Shown piece by piece: positions 34,756 to 43,825 of a stretch of 64,000 nt of DNA (position 1 is the stretch's first letter; every line of letters begins with the position of its first letter). A model generated the notes under the pieces. It saw only the letters and a program-made list of their open reading frames with translations. It searched no databases and was not told where the DNA came from. A program made the translations under genes and the position numbers. The stretch spans positions 1,314,578 to 1,378,577 of the forward strand of contig NC_018645.1 of the NCBI RefSeq assembly GCF_000307105.1, written 5' to 3'. The DNA comes from Desulfobacula toluolica Tol2 (GTDB lineage Bacteria > Desulfobacterota > Desulfobacteria > Desulfobacterales > Desulfobacteraceae).

Positions 34756-36183
34756 ATGAAATATGAAGCAGTAATAGGTCTTGAAATCCATATACAGCTG
34801 AATTCGGCCACCAAAATATTTTGCGACTGCGCCAATACGCCGGGTGATGATCCAAACACCAATGTCTGTCCTGTATGCCTCTGGCTGCCGGGAGCCCTGC
34901 CGGTTTTGAGCCGGGAAGTACTGGAAAAGGCGACCCTTGCCTGTCTTGCCCTTAATTGTGAGATTCAGAGCGAAAGTGCCTTTGATCAGAAAGTCTATTA
35001 CTATCCTGATCTTCCCAAGGGTTTTCAGCTTTCCCAGGCACATAAGCCCCTTGCCAGAAAAGGCTGGGTGGAAATTCAGGACGAACAGGGTAATCCCAAA
35101 AAATTGCGGCTCCACCATGTTCATATGGAGGAAGATGTGGCAAAACTGGTTCATGAAACCGAAGGCCGTCTTCCCATAAGTCTGGTGGATTTCAACCGCG
35201 CAGGCACACCCCTTGTCGAAGTTGTCACTGAACCCGAGCTTAAAAGCCCTTATGATGCCATGGAATTTTTAAAGGCCATAAGAAACCAGGTGCGGTATAC
35301 GGGCTGTGCCGAGTGCAGCATGGAATCTGGAACCATGCGGTGTGATGCAAATATTTCCATTCGGCCGGAAGGCAGTGATCAGCTCAATACCAAGGTGGAA
35401 GTTAAAAACATGAATTCCATCCACCATGTGGGCGATGCCATTGCCTATGAGATCAAGCGTCAGATCGAGGCTGTCAACAACAATGAACCCATTATTTTGC
35501 ACACCCGGCTGTGGGACCCTGAAAAACATGTTACCACGGCCATGCGGGCCAAGTTTGAAGGCCCATGCATTCCCGATCCTTCGGTTCCGATGATAGTCCT
35601 GACCGACTCCTGGCTTGAAAAGATAAAAGCCCTTCTTCCTGAGATGCCCGGCCACAAGGTAAAAAGGTTTGTCCAGGACTATGCATTAACCCGGGACGAA
35701 GCAGTACTCATGAGTTCCGAACGGGGAATTTCCGAGTTTTTTGAATCAGTTGTTACTCTTGGCGCACCTGCCCGCATGACCGCCGGTTGGATGGCAACCC
35801 AGCTGCTTCCTGCATTAAAGGCCCACGGACAGACCCTGGCAGATACCAGTGTCACGCCTGAAAGATTTGCAGGCCTGATCCAAATGCTTGAAAAAAATGA
35901 GATCAATTCAAATTCAGCCAAGTCTGTGCTGGAAAAACTTTTTGATACTGATGGAACACCTCAGCAGATTGTTGATCAATTTGGTTTCAGACAGGTCTCT
36001 GATACAACTGAGCTTGCAAAAATAGTCGACAAGATTATTTTTGACAATGAGTCTGCAGTGACCAACTATAAAAACGGAAATAAAAAATCCATGGGATTCC
36101 TTGTGGGGCAAGCCATGAAAGTTTCCAAAGGCAAGGCCAATCCCAAGCTTGTCCAGGAGATGATCAAGGAACAGCTAGCGTAA
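34756..36183 (+). CDS. gatB: GatB, amidotransferase subunit B, with an altered loop
   Basis: A 475-residue GatB, which phosphorylates the tRNA-bound Asp or Glu and transfers ammonia to it. Kinase-site features are present: GLEIHIQL, a zinc site (FCDCANTPG ... VCPVC), YYYPDLPKGFQLSQ, HHVHMEEDVAK, SLVDFNRAGTPLVEVVTEPE and RCDANISIRP. The helical and YqeY tail domains are intact, ending MGFLVGQAMKVSKGKANPKL. Two changes stand out: the segment usually containing DYRYFPEPDL is shortened to KFEGPCIPDPSVP (266-278), and VCLGLPG reads VCLWLPG. It is last in the operon and is followed by a 13-bp hairpin. Confidence 0.93.
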   Translation: MKYEAVIGLEIHIQLNSATKIFCDCANTPGDDPNTNVCPVCLWLPGALPVLSREVLEKATLACLALNCEIQSESAFDQKVYYYPDLPKGFQLSQAHKPLARKGWVEIQDEQGNPKKLRLHHVHMEEDVAKLVHETEGRLPISLVDFNRAGTPLVEVVTEPELKSPYDAMEFLKAIRNQVRYTGCAECSMESGTMRCDANISIRPEGSDQLNTKVEVKNMNSIHHVGDAIAYEIKRQIEAVNNNEPIILHTRLWDPEKHVTTAMRAKFEGPCIPDPSVPMIVLTDSWLEKIKALLPEMPGHKVKRFVQDYALTRDEAVLMSSERGISEFFESVVTLGAPARMTAGWMATQLLPALKAHGQTLADTSVTPERFAGLIQMLEKNEINSNSAKSVLEKLFDTDGTPQQIVDQFGFRQVSDTTELAKIVDKIIFDNESAVTNYKNGNKKSMGFLVGQAMKVSKGKANPKLVQEMIKEQLA

Positions 36184-36218
36184 AAAAAATATAATATATT
36201 TTAAGATTTACCGTTTTG

Positions 36219-36253
36219 AATACCAGGCGCTTCATTCTTGAGCGCCTGGTATT
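36219..36253 (+). terminator. Hairpin after gatB
   Basis: AATACCAGGCGCT and AGCGCCTGGTATT form a perfect 13-bp stem with a nine-base loop. No T-tract follows, so it may need a factor or serve as an mRNA 3' stabiliser. Confidence 0.65.
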
Positions 36254-36263
36254 ACAACAAATA

Positions 36264-36358
36264 TTTATATGCAAGTCTTGAAAAATCCAAACCTTGACTT
36301 TCATGTTTTTTTGTGGGCAAACCAATGTGAAATAACAGATCTGCCTGTGGCAGTTATT
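36264..36358 (+). repeat. Dispersed structured repeat, copy D
   Basis: TTTATATGCAAGTC, a degenerate middle, TTGACTTTCATG, TTTTGTGGGCAAACCAATGTGA, AACAGATCTGCC, TGTGGCAGTTATT. It matches inverted copy F nearly end to end. Its right end overlaps the stop codon of the ferritin-like gene at 36354. Confidence 0.75.
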
Positions 36359-36824
36359 CCGGGGGCAAAGATGCAAGCATGGACTCTAATTGATCAACAT
36401 GGCTTTTTTCTTCCAGGATAATTTTTTTTAACCCTTCCAATACGGTTTTATCCTCGATAAACATTTCAAAAAGCTCATAGAACAAGATTGTTTCATTTTC
36501 AAATTTGATAAAAGTCTCCAGAAGTTTGGAAAGTGTTTTTATCTTACTGAAATCAACATCATCAAGGGAGAGAGTTTTTTCTCCCATCATGTCCTGCAAC
36601 ACCTGTGGAACCATTTCTTTCAGCTCGGCTTCTTCCATTTCAAGAGAAAAGCTGTTTTTCAGGTCTGTGAACCATTTGCCGTGGGATGCCTCTTCATTGG
36701 CCATCCATTTGAGCATGGATTTTAAATCCTTGTTTTTGACTTCTTTAATGGAGGTGTTGTAAACGGATTCTCCATTTTTTTCCATTGTTATTGCTACTTC
36801 CAGAAGATCATCCATTGTGAACAT
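36354..36824 (-). CDS. Ferritin-like/rubrerythrin-type diiron protein
   Basis: A 156-residue four-helix protein. Glu-rich helices with a diiron pattern are visible: EKNGESVYN, NEEASHGKWF, FIKFENETILFYELF and ILEEKSHVDQL (E-x6-Y and ExxH spacing typical of rubrerythrin erythrin domains). There is no rubredoxin domain. Probable role is peroxide reduction or iron handling under oxidative stress, cytoplasmic. The start overlaps the upstream methyltransferase gene by 17 bases. The stop lies within dispersed repeat copy D. Confidence 0.85.
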   Translation of the reverse strand: MFTMDDLLEVAITMEKNGESVYNTSIKEVKNKDLKSMLKWMANEEASHGKWFTDLKNSFSLEMEEAELKEMVPQVLQDMMGEKTLSLDDVDFSKIKTLSKLLETFIKFENETILFYELFEMFIEDKTVLEGLKKIILEEKSHVDQLESMLASLPPE

Positions 36825-37563
36825 TGCTATATTTCCTTCTTTGTTTTTCCGTCCAGTCGATGCGGCTCATCATTCCCCGGATGATTCTGACATCCCTGGA
36901 GGTGAGTCCTGCCGCACCAAAGAGCCGTCTGAATGTGCGTAAAAGGTGATCAGGGTTCTTTTTATCAAGAAAATCAATCTGTACAAGGCTTTTTTTCATA
37001 TGGGCAAACATATGTTCAATTTCATCTCCGGCAGCAAGTTTTTTGGGTTGAGGATCAAAAAACTTTTTTCCTTTATCAGATTTTAAAGAAACTTCGTACA
37101 ACAGCACGGCAAGGGCATGGCTCAAATTCATGGACGGATAGGCATCATGGGTGGGGATGGTAATAAAATGATGGCAAAGATCCAGATCCTTTGTCTCAAG
37201 CCCTGTGTCCTCCGGACCCAGTACCAGGGCGCAACTTGTGTTATCATTTGTTTGCCCGAGTTTTTCTGCAGCCCCGGACGGGGTGAAAAAGTTTTTTCGA
37301 TACTTGCCGAACCTACGGGTGGTGCCAAAGGCGATCTGTATATCTGAAAGGGCGGATGAAAGATCATCAAAAATTGCGGCATTTTCAAGAACGGTAAATG
37401 CGCTTAAGGCCATTTTTTTTGCCAGAAGTGATTTATAGTGTTTTGTGGGGTTTACCAGGCGAAGTTGGGTAAATCCAAAATTCATCATGGTCCGGCAGAC
37501 AGAGCCGATATTAATCGGTCCCTGGGGTTCAACAAGAATAATGGAAATATTTTCAGGTTTCAT
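36808..37563 (-). CDS. TrmJ-like SPOUT RNA 2'-O-methyltransferase
   Basis: A 251-residue protein of the SpoU/TrmH superfamily, nearest to TrmJ, which methylates the 2'-OH at position 32 of tRNAs. Motifs are ILVEPQGPINIGSVCRTMMNFGF, LVLGPEDTGLETKDLDLC and the knot-forming THDAYPSMNLSHALAVLLYE. The C-terminal helical extension with LLRTFRRLFGAAGLTSRDVRIIRGMMSRIDW is typical of TrmJ. It starts a run with the ferritin-like gene; dtd lies 31 bases upstream on the same strand. Confidence 0.9.
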   Translation of the reverse strand: MKPENISIILVEPQGPINIGSVCRTMMNFGFTQLRLVNPTKHYKSLLAKKMALSAFTVLENAAIFDDLSSALSDIQIAFGTTRRFGKYRKNFFTPSGAAEKLGQTNDNTSCALVLGPEDTGLETKDLDLCHHFITIPTHDAYPSMNLSHALAVLLYEVSLKSDKGKKFFDPQPKKLAAGDEIEHMFAHMKKSLVQIDFLDKKNPDHLLRTFRRLFGAAGLTSRDVRIIRGMMSRIDWTEKQRRKYSNVHNG

Positions 37564-37593
37564 TGTTATCTTTTTTTATTGGTTGGCTTTTTA

Positions 37594-38040
37594 TTATTTT
37601 TCTTGTGTGTCCAAAAGAAGTGTGACTGGTCCCTGGTTGATCAAGGAGACATCCATCATTGCCTGGAAAACACCCGACTTTGTCGCAATGCCAAATTTTA
37701 GTGCCTGGCTGATAAAATATTCGTAAAGTTCAATTGCCTTTTCAGGAGGTGCGGCTTTTATGAACGAGGGCCTTCTGCCTTTGCGGCAATCTCCCAGCAG
37801 GGTAAACTGGGATACTACCAGAAGTTCTCCTTTTACATCTTTAAGAGAAATGTTCATTTTACCGTTATCATCTTCAAATATGCGCAGGTTGATGACTTTT
37901 TCCACAAGAAAATCCGCATCTTTTTGCGTGTCATCCTCCTGAACCCCCAGCAACACCAAAAGTCCGTTGCCAATACTGGAAACAATTGTATTATCAATTT
38001 TTACCTGGGCTTTTTTTACCCGCTGAACCACAGCTTTCAT
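37594..38040 (-). CDS. dtd: D-aminoacyl-tRNA deacylase
   Basis: A 148-residue Dtd, which removes D-amino acids and glycine from mischarged tRNAs. The motifs MKAVVQRVKKAQVKID, LVVSQFTLLGDCRKGRRPSF (the SQFTL signature) and KFGIATKSGVFQAMMDVSLINQGPVTLLLDT are present; the latter holds the usual xNxGPVT motif in the form NQGPVT. AAAGGA lies before the ATG. It is 18 bases downstream of the PHP phosphatase gene. Confidence 0.95.
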   Translation of the reverse strand: MKAVVQRVKKAQVKIDNTIVSSIGNGLLVLLGVQEDDTQKDADFLVEKVINLRIFEDDNGKMNISLKDVKGELLVVSQFTLLGDCRKGRRPSFIKAAPPEKAIELYEYFISQALKFGIATKSGVFQAMMDVSLINQGPVTLLLDTQEK

Positions 38041-38058
38041 CTGGTTTCCTTTTAAAGT

Positions 38059-38907
38059 TTAAGCTACAAGCACAGGATCAGGCCATTTTGTATCAAATCC
38101 CATTTTTTTTAATCTATGGATTGCCATATCAACATGGAGACCGGCTTCATTGACACCATGGGAATCATCTCCCGGAACAAGTCGAATCCCCATTTTTTTT
38201 GCAGTTTTCAGGATTGATTCTGTGATATAGGGTTCTTTTTTTCCCTTTGCCAGGGGCCGCAGGTTAAAATCCAGGACAAGCTTCAAGGACTTGATAAGCT
38301 TTAAATTGCGTTTGATTTTTTTATCGACAGCCGGCATTAAAATCCGTTTTTTATAATCTTTGTCATAGATTCTGATCAGATCAAAATGTCCTATAACAAA
38401 GGGCTTAAGAGTTTTTATCATATCATATTGCAGGTCGAAATATTTTTCATACACGGCATCATGAGAACCGCAAATGGACACAATTTTGTCATAGTCTTCT
38501 TTGGAATAATCAAAACAGATATCATTAACATGATGGACAGAGCCGACAATATAATCGGGTTGAAATGTTAAGATCAATTCTTTGATATGATCGGCATAGC
38601 CCGTATATGTTTCGGTCTCCATCCCGGCAAATATTTTGATGGTTTGTCTGTATTTTTTTTTCAATGTCGCCAGCTGATTAAAGTAAGCTTTAAACCTTTG
38701 ATATAGATCAGCAGCTGTGAGATGGAGTGCTTTTTCATCCGGGTATAAAAACATGTCGTTCAACGGTGGGACATGTTCTGTAATTCCTACGCGGGTAAAT
38801 CCAAGTTCGATATAACGCTGGATGATATCTTCAAGCAGATCCCTTGCATGGTTGCAATACTGTCCGCTGTGACCCCCGTGAAGAGAGATAAGGTCTGTTT
38901 TATTCAT
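38059..38907 (-). CDS. PHP-domain histidinol-phosphatase (HisJ/HisK type)
   Basis: A 282-residue PHP metallophosphatase. Metal-binding segments are LHGGHSGQYCNHA near the N terminus, GITEHVPPL, FAGMETETYTGY, VGSVHHVNDICFDY, GHFDLIRIYDKDY and PGDDSHGVNEAG. The likely reaction is hydrolysis of L-histidinol phosphate, the penultimate step of histidine biosynthesis; no other his genes are adjacent, so related sugar or nucleotide phosphates remain possible. The gene is first in a minus-strand run with dtd, trmJ and the ferritin-like gene. Confidence 0.88.
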   Translation of the reverse strand: MNKTDLISLHGGHSGQYCNHARDLLEDIIQRYIELGFTRVGITEHVPPLNDMFLYPDEKALHLTAADLYQRFKAYFNQLATLKKKYRQTIKIFAGMETETYTGYADHIKELILTFQPDYIVGSVHHVNDICFDYSKEDYDKIVSICGSHDAVYEKYFDLQYDMIKTLKPFVIGHFDLIRIYDKDYKKRILMPAVDKKIKRNLKLIKSLKLVLDFNLRPLAKGKKEPYITESILKTAKKMGIRLVPGDDSHGVNEAGLHVDMAIHRLKKMGFDTKWPDPVLVA

Positions 38908-39170
38908 GAAAAGGAAATTAGCATCATCAAAGGTGTAAAATCAAGTGTTTCAATAGTATCTGAACTGGATTTTTCCCATTTTTTTTAATCTAATGGAAAA
39001 AAAACCGGTACAAATGGGTTGTGAACGAACAGATATTTGAACATTGAATAGGCGCTTGTTTTATTTTAATCGGTTTATACTAATCAGGGGATGAAAAAAA
39101 CAGGGCTTGAATAAATATTCCTGGCTGGGGTATGTTATGACAATATTTAAATCGGAGATAAAGATATTTC

Positions 39171-39614
39171 ATGAAATTTTTTTTATTGTTTCTTGCCCTG
39201 GTTGCAGGAATGCTTGCACCTATACAGGCCGGGCTGAATGGTAAAATAGGACGTGCTGTTGGAGATCCTGTATATGCGGCATTGATATCATTTGCAGTTG
39301 GATCGGCAGCCCTTTTTTTTTATGCCGTGGTGATCCGGGTGGATTTTTACAGTATCCGGCAGGCTTTTGGTCTTCACTGGTCTGTATGGTCGGCAGGCTT
39401 TCTGGGGGCCTTTTATGTTACAGCGGTTATCATTTTGACACCAAAACTTGGGGCAACTCTTACCTTTGGCCTTGTGGTGGCAGGACAGATGATAATGGCG
39501 GTTTTTATGGATTATTACGGTCTTTTGGGCGTGCCCGTACAAGCTTTTTCCATTCAGCGCCTGGCAGGGATTGCTCTCATAACGGCAGGTGTTATCCTTA
39601 TTAGAAAATTTTGA
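39171..39614 (+). CDS. DMT-superfamily YdcZ-like membrane protein (DUF606)
   Basis: A 147-residue integral membrane protein with five hydrophobic segments and almost no loops. The pattern LAGMLAPIQAGLNGKIG near the N terminus, then GAFYVTAVIILTPKLGATLTFGLVVAGQM and GIALITAGVILIRKF, is typical of half-size DMT transporters that act as dimers. Substrate is unknown. An AGATAAAGATA stretch, not a strong ribosome-binding site, precedes the ATG. It stands alone between minus-strand genes. Confidence 0.88.
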   Translation: MKFFLLFLALVAGMLAPIQAGLNGKIGRAVGDPVYAALISFAVGSAALFFYAVVIRVDFYSIRQAFGLHWSVWSAGFLGAFYVTAVIILTPKLGATLTFGLVVAGQMIMAVFMDYYGLLGVPVQAFSIQRLAGIALITAGVILIRKF

Positions 39615-39641
39615 ACCAATGTGAACCAATGTGAACCAATG
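39612..39641 (+). repeat. Triple 10-bp tandem repeat at a stop codon
   Basis: TGAACCAATG is present three times in a row; the first TGA is the stop codon of the YdcZ-like gene. It looks like recent slippage and has no clear function. Confidence 0.85.
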
Positions 39642-39739
39642 GCTTGCTTGTGTTATTGTGCTTTTAGCAACGTCTTGATCATAAAGAATAATTTTAACAA
39701 AGTGCCAATATTGCAAGCCTGATCAACTATATGCAGCTG

Positions 39740-42085
39740 TTATTTCTCATCCAGCACGTCACGAATCAAGGCTGCCAGTTTTGTTATCAATACTGGTTTT
39801 TGAAGATATTTGCGGATACCCATTTCAATTGCCTCAGTTTTGGTAAAATTTTCACTATATCCTGTACACAGGATGATGGGTAAATTTTTTCTAATGTTTA
39901 ACATCCTGGCTGAAAGCTCATCGCCTTCCATTTGAGGCATGGTCATGTCCGTGATGATCAAATCAAACCGGCCAGGGTCTTTTTTGAATTCTTGAAAGGC
40001 CTGTACCCCGTTTGGAAAAGAGGTTACATGATAACCCAATTCTTTTAAAAAATCCCTGGTTGCTGTTCGAATATCCTCTTCATCATCAACAAGCATTATT
40101 TTTTCCGTTCCCCTGTTTAACGGCTTTTTTTTCTCTTGCTTCAGTATTCCATGTCCGGGTTTTGCTTCTGTTATGGGAAGATAAATATTGAAACTGGAAC
40201 CTTTCCCGGGCGTGCTATAGGCTTTTACATAACCATCGTGTTTTTCAACGATTGCCTGAACTAAAGCCAATCCGAATCCCGTGCCTTTTCCAACATCTTT
40301 GGTCGTGAAATATAGATCAAATGCCTTTTCCAGGGTTTTTTGATCCATGCCATGCCCTGTATCTTTTACTTCCAGTTTAATAAAATTACCGGACAACAGG
40401 TTTGAATCGGGCAGAGCATTTTGTTCGGACATTTCAATTTGAGTTAATTCCACAGTCAAAATACCGCCTTTTTCACGCATTGCATGATAGGCATTAGTGC
40501 AAAGATTCATTATGACCTGATGAATTTGGGAGGGGTCGGCAGTCACCATTGCTCTTGAGACAATGTTTTCTTTTATTTCAATGCTGGCGGGTATTGAGGA
40601 TCTCAGTAATTTGATTGTTTCTTTTACCATGCTATAAAGTTGCAGGGTTTGTTTTTTATATTCGGTTTGCCTGCTGAAGGCAAGTATTTGTTGAACCAGG
40701 TCTGCCGCCCGTTGAGCGCCTTTAATTATTTGGCCGATATGACACTTTGCTTGTTCAGGATGTTCAATATGTTGTTCAGCCAAGTGAGAATATGAAAAAA
40801 TCGCAGAAAGAATATTATTAAAATCATGGGCAATACCGCCTGCAAGAGTTCCCATTGCCTCCATTTTCCGGGATTGAAGCAGTTGCGCCTCAAGTTGTTT
40901 GCGTCTGGTCACATCGTGATAAATCACAACACTGCCTTTGGGAACACCGTTTTGCCCTCGCCACACATCAAAGCTGATGATGACATCCAGGATTTCACGC
41001 TTTTTATTGTACCGGTGGGTTTCAAATTCATGGTAACTTTTACCTTTTTTAATCAGGTCAATCATCTGAAGGGTTTTGGGCAAAGCATCTTCTGGGACAT
41101 AATTTATTTTTTTTCCTTGTAATTCTTCTAAGGTCCATCCAAACGTCCTGGTAAAAGCCGGGTTGATATAAATTGTATCTCCTTTCATGTCATAGACGGC
41201 TATTGGGACAGGTGAAGCTTCCATGAGCTTGTGATAATTTTCTTTGTCTGCAGCCCGTTTTTTAATTTGTTTTTTAAGCTCAGCCGTTCTTTTTTCTACG
41301 CGAATTTCCAGTTCATCCCGGGAGAGTTGACTCTTTTTTTCTGCCAGTTGACGTTTGTAGGATTCTGTTTTTAAAGTGTCAGTCATTTTATTAAATGACT
41401 GTGTCAATATTCCTATTTCATCTGAAGAGGTGACATTGATTTTGTAATTTAAATTGCCCTGGGAAATTTCTTTGGTTCCCTTGACCAGGTTCTTTAAAGG
41501 GTCGGTTAACAGCTTTGACATGTAGATTCCCAACAAGACTGAAAAAAATATCATGCCGATGCAAATCAAGAGAATATCTTTTATTCTTTCAGTTGCCTGG
41601 TTTTCTATGGTTTTTAATGAGATGTCTATTTTCAGCAAATATATCACTTTTCCCAGTGCTGTAACAGGATTGACAAACTCCATCACCTTTTGGCTGTTAT
41701 AGCTGGTTTTTCTATGATTTGTTTTTGTGCTGCTTATGACATTCTGATAAAACTCATCAAATTTTATGATTCCGGATACATGCTGATCCGTGCTGATCCA
41801 CACCCTTCCCGTGGTATCCATGACGGTAACCAGAAGAATATCGCTGTCTTCAATAAGCTCGTTGGCATTATCCAGAAATGTTATGTAATCATTTTCAAAA
41901 ATATAGGCTGTGCCCATCTGGGTGAATGTTTTTAAAATTGCCGTCCCATGTTTCCGGGTTTCCATTTGCAGGGCATTGATGGTGCGGAAATAGGAAGTAA
42001 ATGTAAAAATGGCGATGATAACAGACACTATCACAAGAAAGGAAAAGACAATTTTCAGACGGATACTGGGCCTTAAAGATAACAT
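39740..42085 (-). CDS. Membrane hybrid histidine kinase with HAMP, PAS and receiver domains
   Basis: A 781-residue sensor. Order: membrane helix (about 10-30), periplasmic sensor (about 31-175), second membrane helix (about 180-200), HAMP (KLLTDPLKNLVKGTKEISQGN), coiled coil, PAS (about 285-390), HisKA with phospho-His in GGIAHDFNNILSAI, ATPase domain (NLCTNAYHAM, DTGHGM, GTGFGLALVQAI), and a C-terminal receiver with Asp in DLIITDMTMPQMEGDE. It lies 48 bases downstream of a PhnD-type binding protein gene on the same strand, so that protein may present its ligand to this kinase. No separate output regulator is adjacent. Confidence 0.93.
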   Translation of the reverse strand: MLSLRPSIRLKIVFSFLVIVSVIIAIFTFTSYFRTINALQMETRKHGTAILKTFTQMGTAYIFENDYITFLDNANELIEDSDILLVTVMDTTGRVWISTDQHVSGIIKFDEFYQNVISSTKTNHRKTSYNSQKVMEFVNPVTALGKVIYLLKIDISLKTIENQATERIKDILLICIGMIFFSVLLGIYMSKLLTDPLKNLVKGTKEISQGNLNYKINVTSSDEIGILTQSFNKMTDTLKTESYKRQLAEKKSQLSRDELEIRVEKRTAELKKQIKKRAADKENYHKLMEASPVPIAVYDMKGDTIYINPAFTRTFGWTLEELQGKKINYVPEDALPKTLQMIDLIKKGKSYHEFETHRYNKKREILDVIISFDVWRGQNGVPKGSVVIYHDVTRRKQLEAQLLQSRKMEAMGTLAGGIAHDFNNILSAIFSYSHLAEQHIEHPEQAKCHIGQIIKGAQRAADLVQQILAFSRQTEYKKQTLQLYSMVKETIKLLRSSIPASIEIKENIVSRAMVTADPSQIHQVIMNLCTNAYHAMREKGGILTVELTQIEMSEQNALPDSNLLSGNFIKLEVKDTGHGMDQKTLEKAFDLYFTTKDVGKGTGFGLALVQAIVEKHDGYVKAYSTPGKGSSFNIYLPITEAKPGHGILKQEKKKPLNRGTEKIMLVDDEEDIRTATRDFLKELGYHVTSFPNGVQAFQEFKKDPGRFDLIITDMTMPQMEGDELSARMLNIRKNLPIILCTGYSENFTKTEAIEMGIRKYLQKPVLITKLAALIRDVLDEK

Positions 42086-42133
42086 GGTTGACCTTTTGTC
42101 ATGATTAAGAGGTGAAAATTAAATTTAAAATAA

Positions 42134-43006
42134 TTATGAATCCTGTTTGGATTTGAGCTTCATTCGTTTGGCAACGTCACGCACATTATTGTAATCACTG
42201 TCAAGGCCCCTCACAAATCCCTTGGTAGTTAATCCATTAAAGATTTTTTCTGCATCTTTGTGCTGAGTCATCTTTAACATTGCCTTTTGAATCTTGAAAA
42301 ATTGTTTGTCCGGCATATCCTTTTGCGCTACCCATGGACCGCGATAGATGGCATCTGATTCCCATAGGATTTTTATGTCATTATAATTGATATTAATTTT
42401 ATCGATTGCAGTATATGAGGTGGCACCTGCGTGTGAATGTCCGTTATAAACGGCAAGAAGGGAATTTACATGTCTTTTTAAATATTGAGTCTGTGAAAAA
42501 TCTTCCAATTGAATGCCTGCTTTCATCAAGCCTGCCATGGGAAACAAAAAACCTGAAGTTGATTTAGGGTCGGTAAAGGCAAAGCTTTTCCCTTTAAGAT
42601 CTTCAAGGGTATTGGAGCCTGAGTCTTTTCTTGTAATGATGATGCTGTGATAAAATTCAATTGAATTTTTACTCATGGTTCGGCAAATTAACCGGACCCC
42701 GAAATTGTCCTGGGCTTCCACATAAGCAAAGGGACCCAAATAACCAATATCTGCTTGTCTGGTTTTAAGTTTTTCAATCACATCACTATAGGTTTTGCTT
42801 CCTATCCACTGGAAATTGATCCTGGTTTCTTTTTCCAGCAATTGTATGAATACACCATATGCATGTTCATTGCCCAAATTGGATCGATGGGGAATAATTG
42901 CCAGTTTTAAAGTCTCTTCTTGAGACTGGGCATAACAGTTATGATGTAAAACAACAGAATGAAACAGAATATAAAAAATCAGTGATATCCAGTTAGATTT
43001 TTGCAT
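42134..43006 (-). CDS. PhnD-type periplasmic substrate-binding protein
   Basis: A 290-residue exported protein. Residues 1-25 are a signal peptide (ILFHSVVLHHNCYAQS). The mature part fits the phosphate/phosphite/phosphonate binding family: LAIIPHRSNLGNEHAYGVFIQLLEKETRI, RQADIGYLGPFAYVEA, DLKGKSFAFTDPKSTSGFLFPMAGLMKAG. No ABC transporter ATPase or permease is nearby, so uptake is unlikely to be its job. Co-transcription with the hybrid kinase suggests a sensing role; the ligand is unknown. Confidence 0.88.
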   Translation of the reverse strand: MQKSNWISLIFYILFHSVVLHHNCYAQSQEETLKLAIIPHRSNLGNEHAYGVFIQLLEKETRINFQWIGSKTYSDVIEKLKTRQADIGYLGPFAYVEAQDNFGVRLICRTMSKNSIEFYHSIIITRKDSGSNTLEDLKGKSFAFTDPKSTSGFLFPMAGLMKAGIQLEDFSQTQYLKRHVNSLLAVYNGHSHAGATSYTAIDKININYNDIKILWESDAIYRGPWVAQKDMPDKQFFKIQKAMLKMTQHKDAEKIFNGLTTKGFVRGLDSDYNNVRDVAKRMKLKSKQDS

Positions 43007-43501
43007 GATCCTCTTTATTGTTTGACAACCCTTTTAAATTGTTTTTCTTTGAAAACAGCATTGAAACTCAATTTTTGCGCAAACTATATATCATGAGATA
43101 AAGTCAGTCAAATTTTATGAAATAGATTCAGGGTGAACGCATAGAAAACTGGCATGATTTTTGATTTCAATAAATTCAAGCAATTAAAATATATAGCTTT
43201 TTGAAAAGAGAATAAAAGCTGAAATAACGCTTTGTAATCCATTGAATTTATTATAACCGAAATTTTAATGCGTTTGCCCTGGTCTGAATATAAACACTGA
43301 CCTGAAAAATGATAAATTTTAAAACAATAAATTTTAAAAAAAGGGTGGACAATTCAATGCGAATAAGTTGTCCACCCTTTTTGCTGCTTTGTAAACACCT
43401 GGACACAAGTTACTTCCTGTACATAGCAATGAATTTTGCTGTCGGAAAAAATTTTAGTCCAAGTGCTTAAAAAAAATGAAGTCTGTTTGATTATTGAATT
43501 T
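43007..43501. other. 495-bp AT-rich gap, no gene seen
   Basis: No convincing frame on either strand. It holds the terminator at 43338-43382 and presumably the promoter of the PhnD-type gene. Nothing else stands out. Confidence 0.6.
43338..43382. terminator. Strong symmetrical hairpin terminator
   Basis: AAAAAGGGTGGACAA and TTGTCCACCCTTTTT form a perfect 15-bp stem with a 15-base loop. The A and T flanks make it bidirectional. It ends transcription from the small exported protein gene about 120 bases after its stop. Confidence 0.85.
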
Positions 43502-43825
43502 TTATTCAATCACTTCTGCGATATCAACAATAATCGTGTCCATTGTTTCACCTTCTATTAGCTCTCCGCTGACGAGAACTTTTTGTCCAATCAGCTCTTC
43601 AAGATTTTCGCCTTGAAGCAGATAAACCTCTTCTCCGTCCAACAGTGTATACCAGTTCTCTGTTGTATTAACAATTCCTTTATACTCATGATTTATAACC
43701 ATGTCGGTATTTTTATGACTAATTTCCAAAGTTGTTTTCTGGCCTGCTTCTTGATCCTGAGCAAAGGTTATATTGCCGATTCCGATTAATCCAATGATCA
43801 GTGATGCTGTTAAAAATGCTCTCAT
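43502..43825 (-). CDS. Small exported OB-fold-like protein
   Basis: AAAGGAG before the ATG at 43825 sets the start, giving 107 residues (a longer frame to 43873 lacks a ribosome-binding site). Residues 1-22 are a signal peptide ending NITFAQD. The mature part is short, acidic and probably all beta: TLEISHKNTDMVINHEY, WYTLLDGEEVYLLQG, then LIGQKVLVSGELIEGETMDTIIVDIAEVIE, which resembles periplasmic OB-fold proteins. It has no cysteines or metal motif. Function unknown; it is monocistronic with its own terminator. Confidence 0.75.
   Translation of the reverse strand: MRAFLTASLIIGLIGIGNITFAQDQEAGQKTTLEISHKNTDMVINHEYKGIVNTTENWYTLLDGEEVYLLQGENLEELIGQKVLVSGELIEGETMDTIIVDIAEVIE

Noticed and set aside
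39612-39641. Functional binding-site array
   Set aside because: Three exact 10-base copies at a stop codon fit replication slippage better than a regulatory array.
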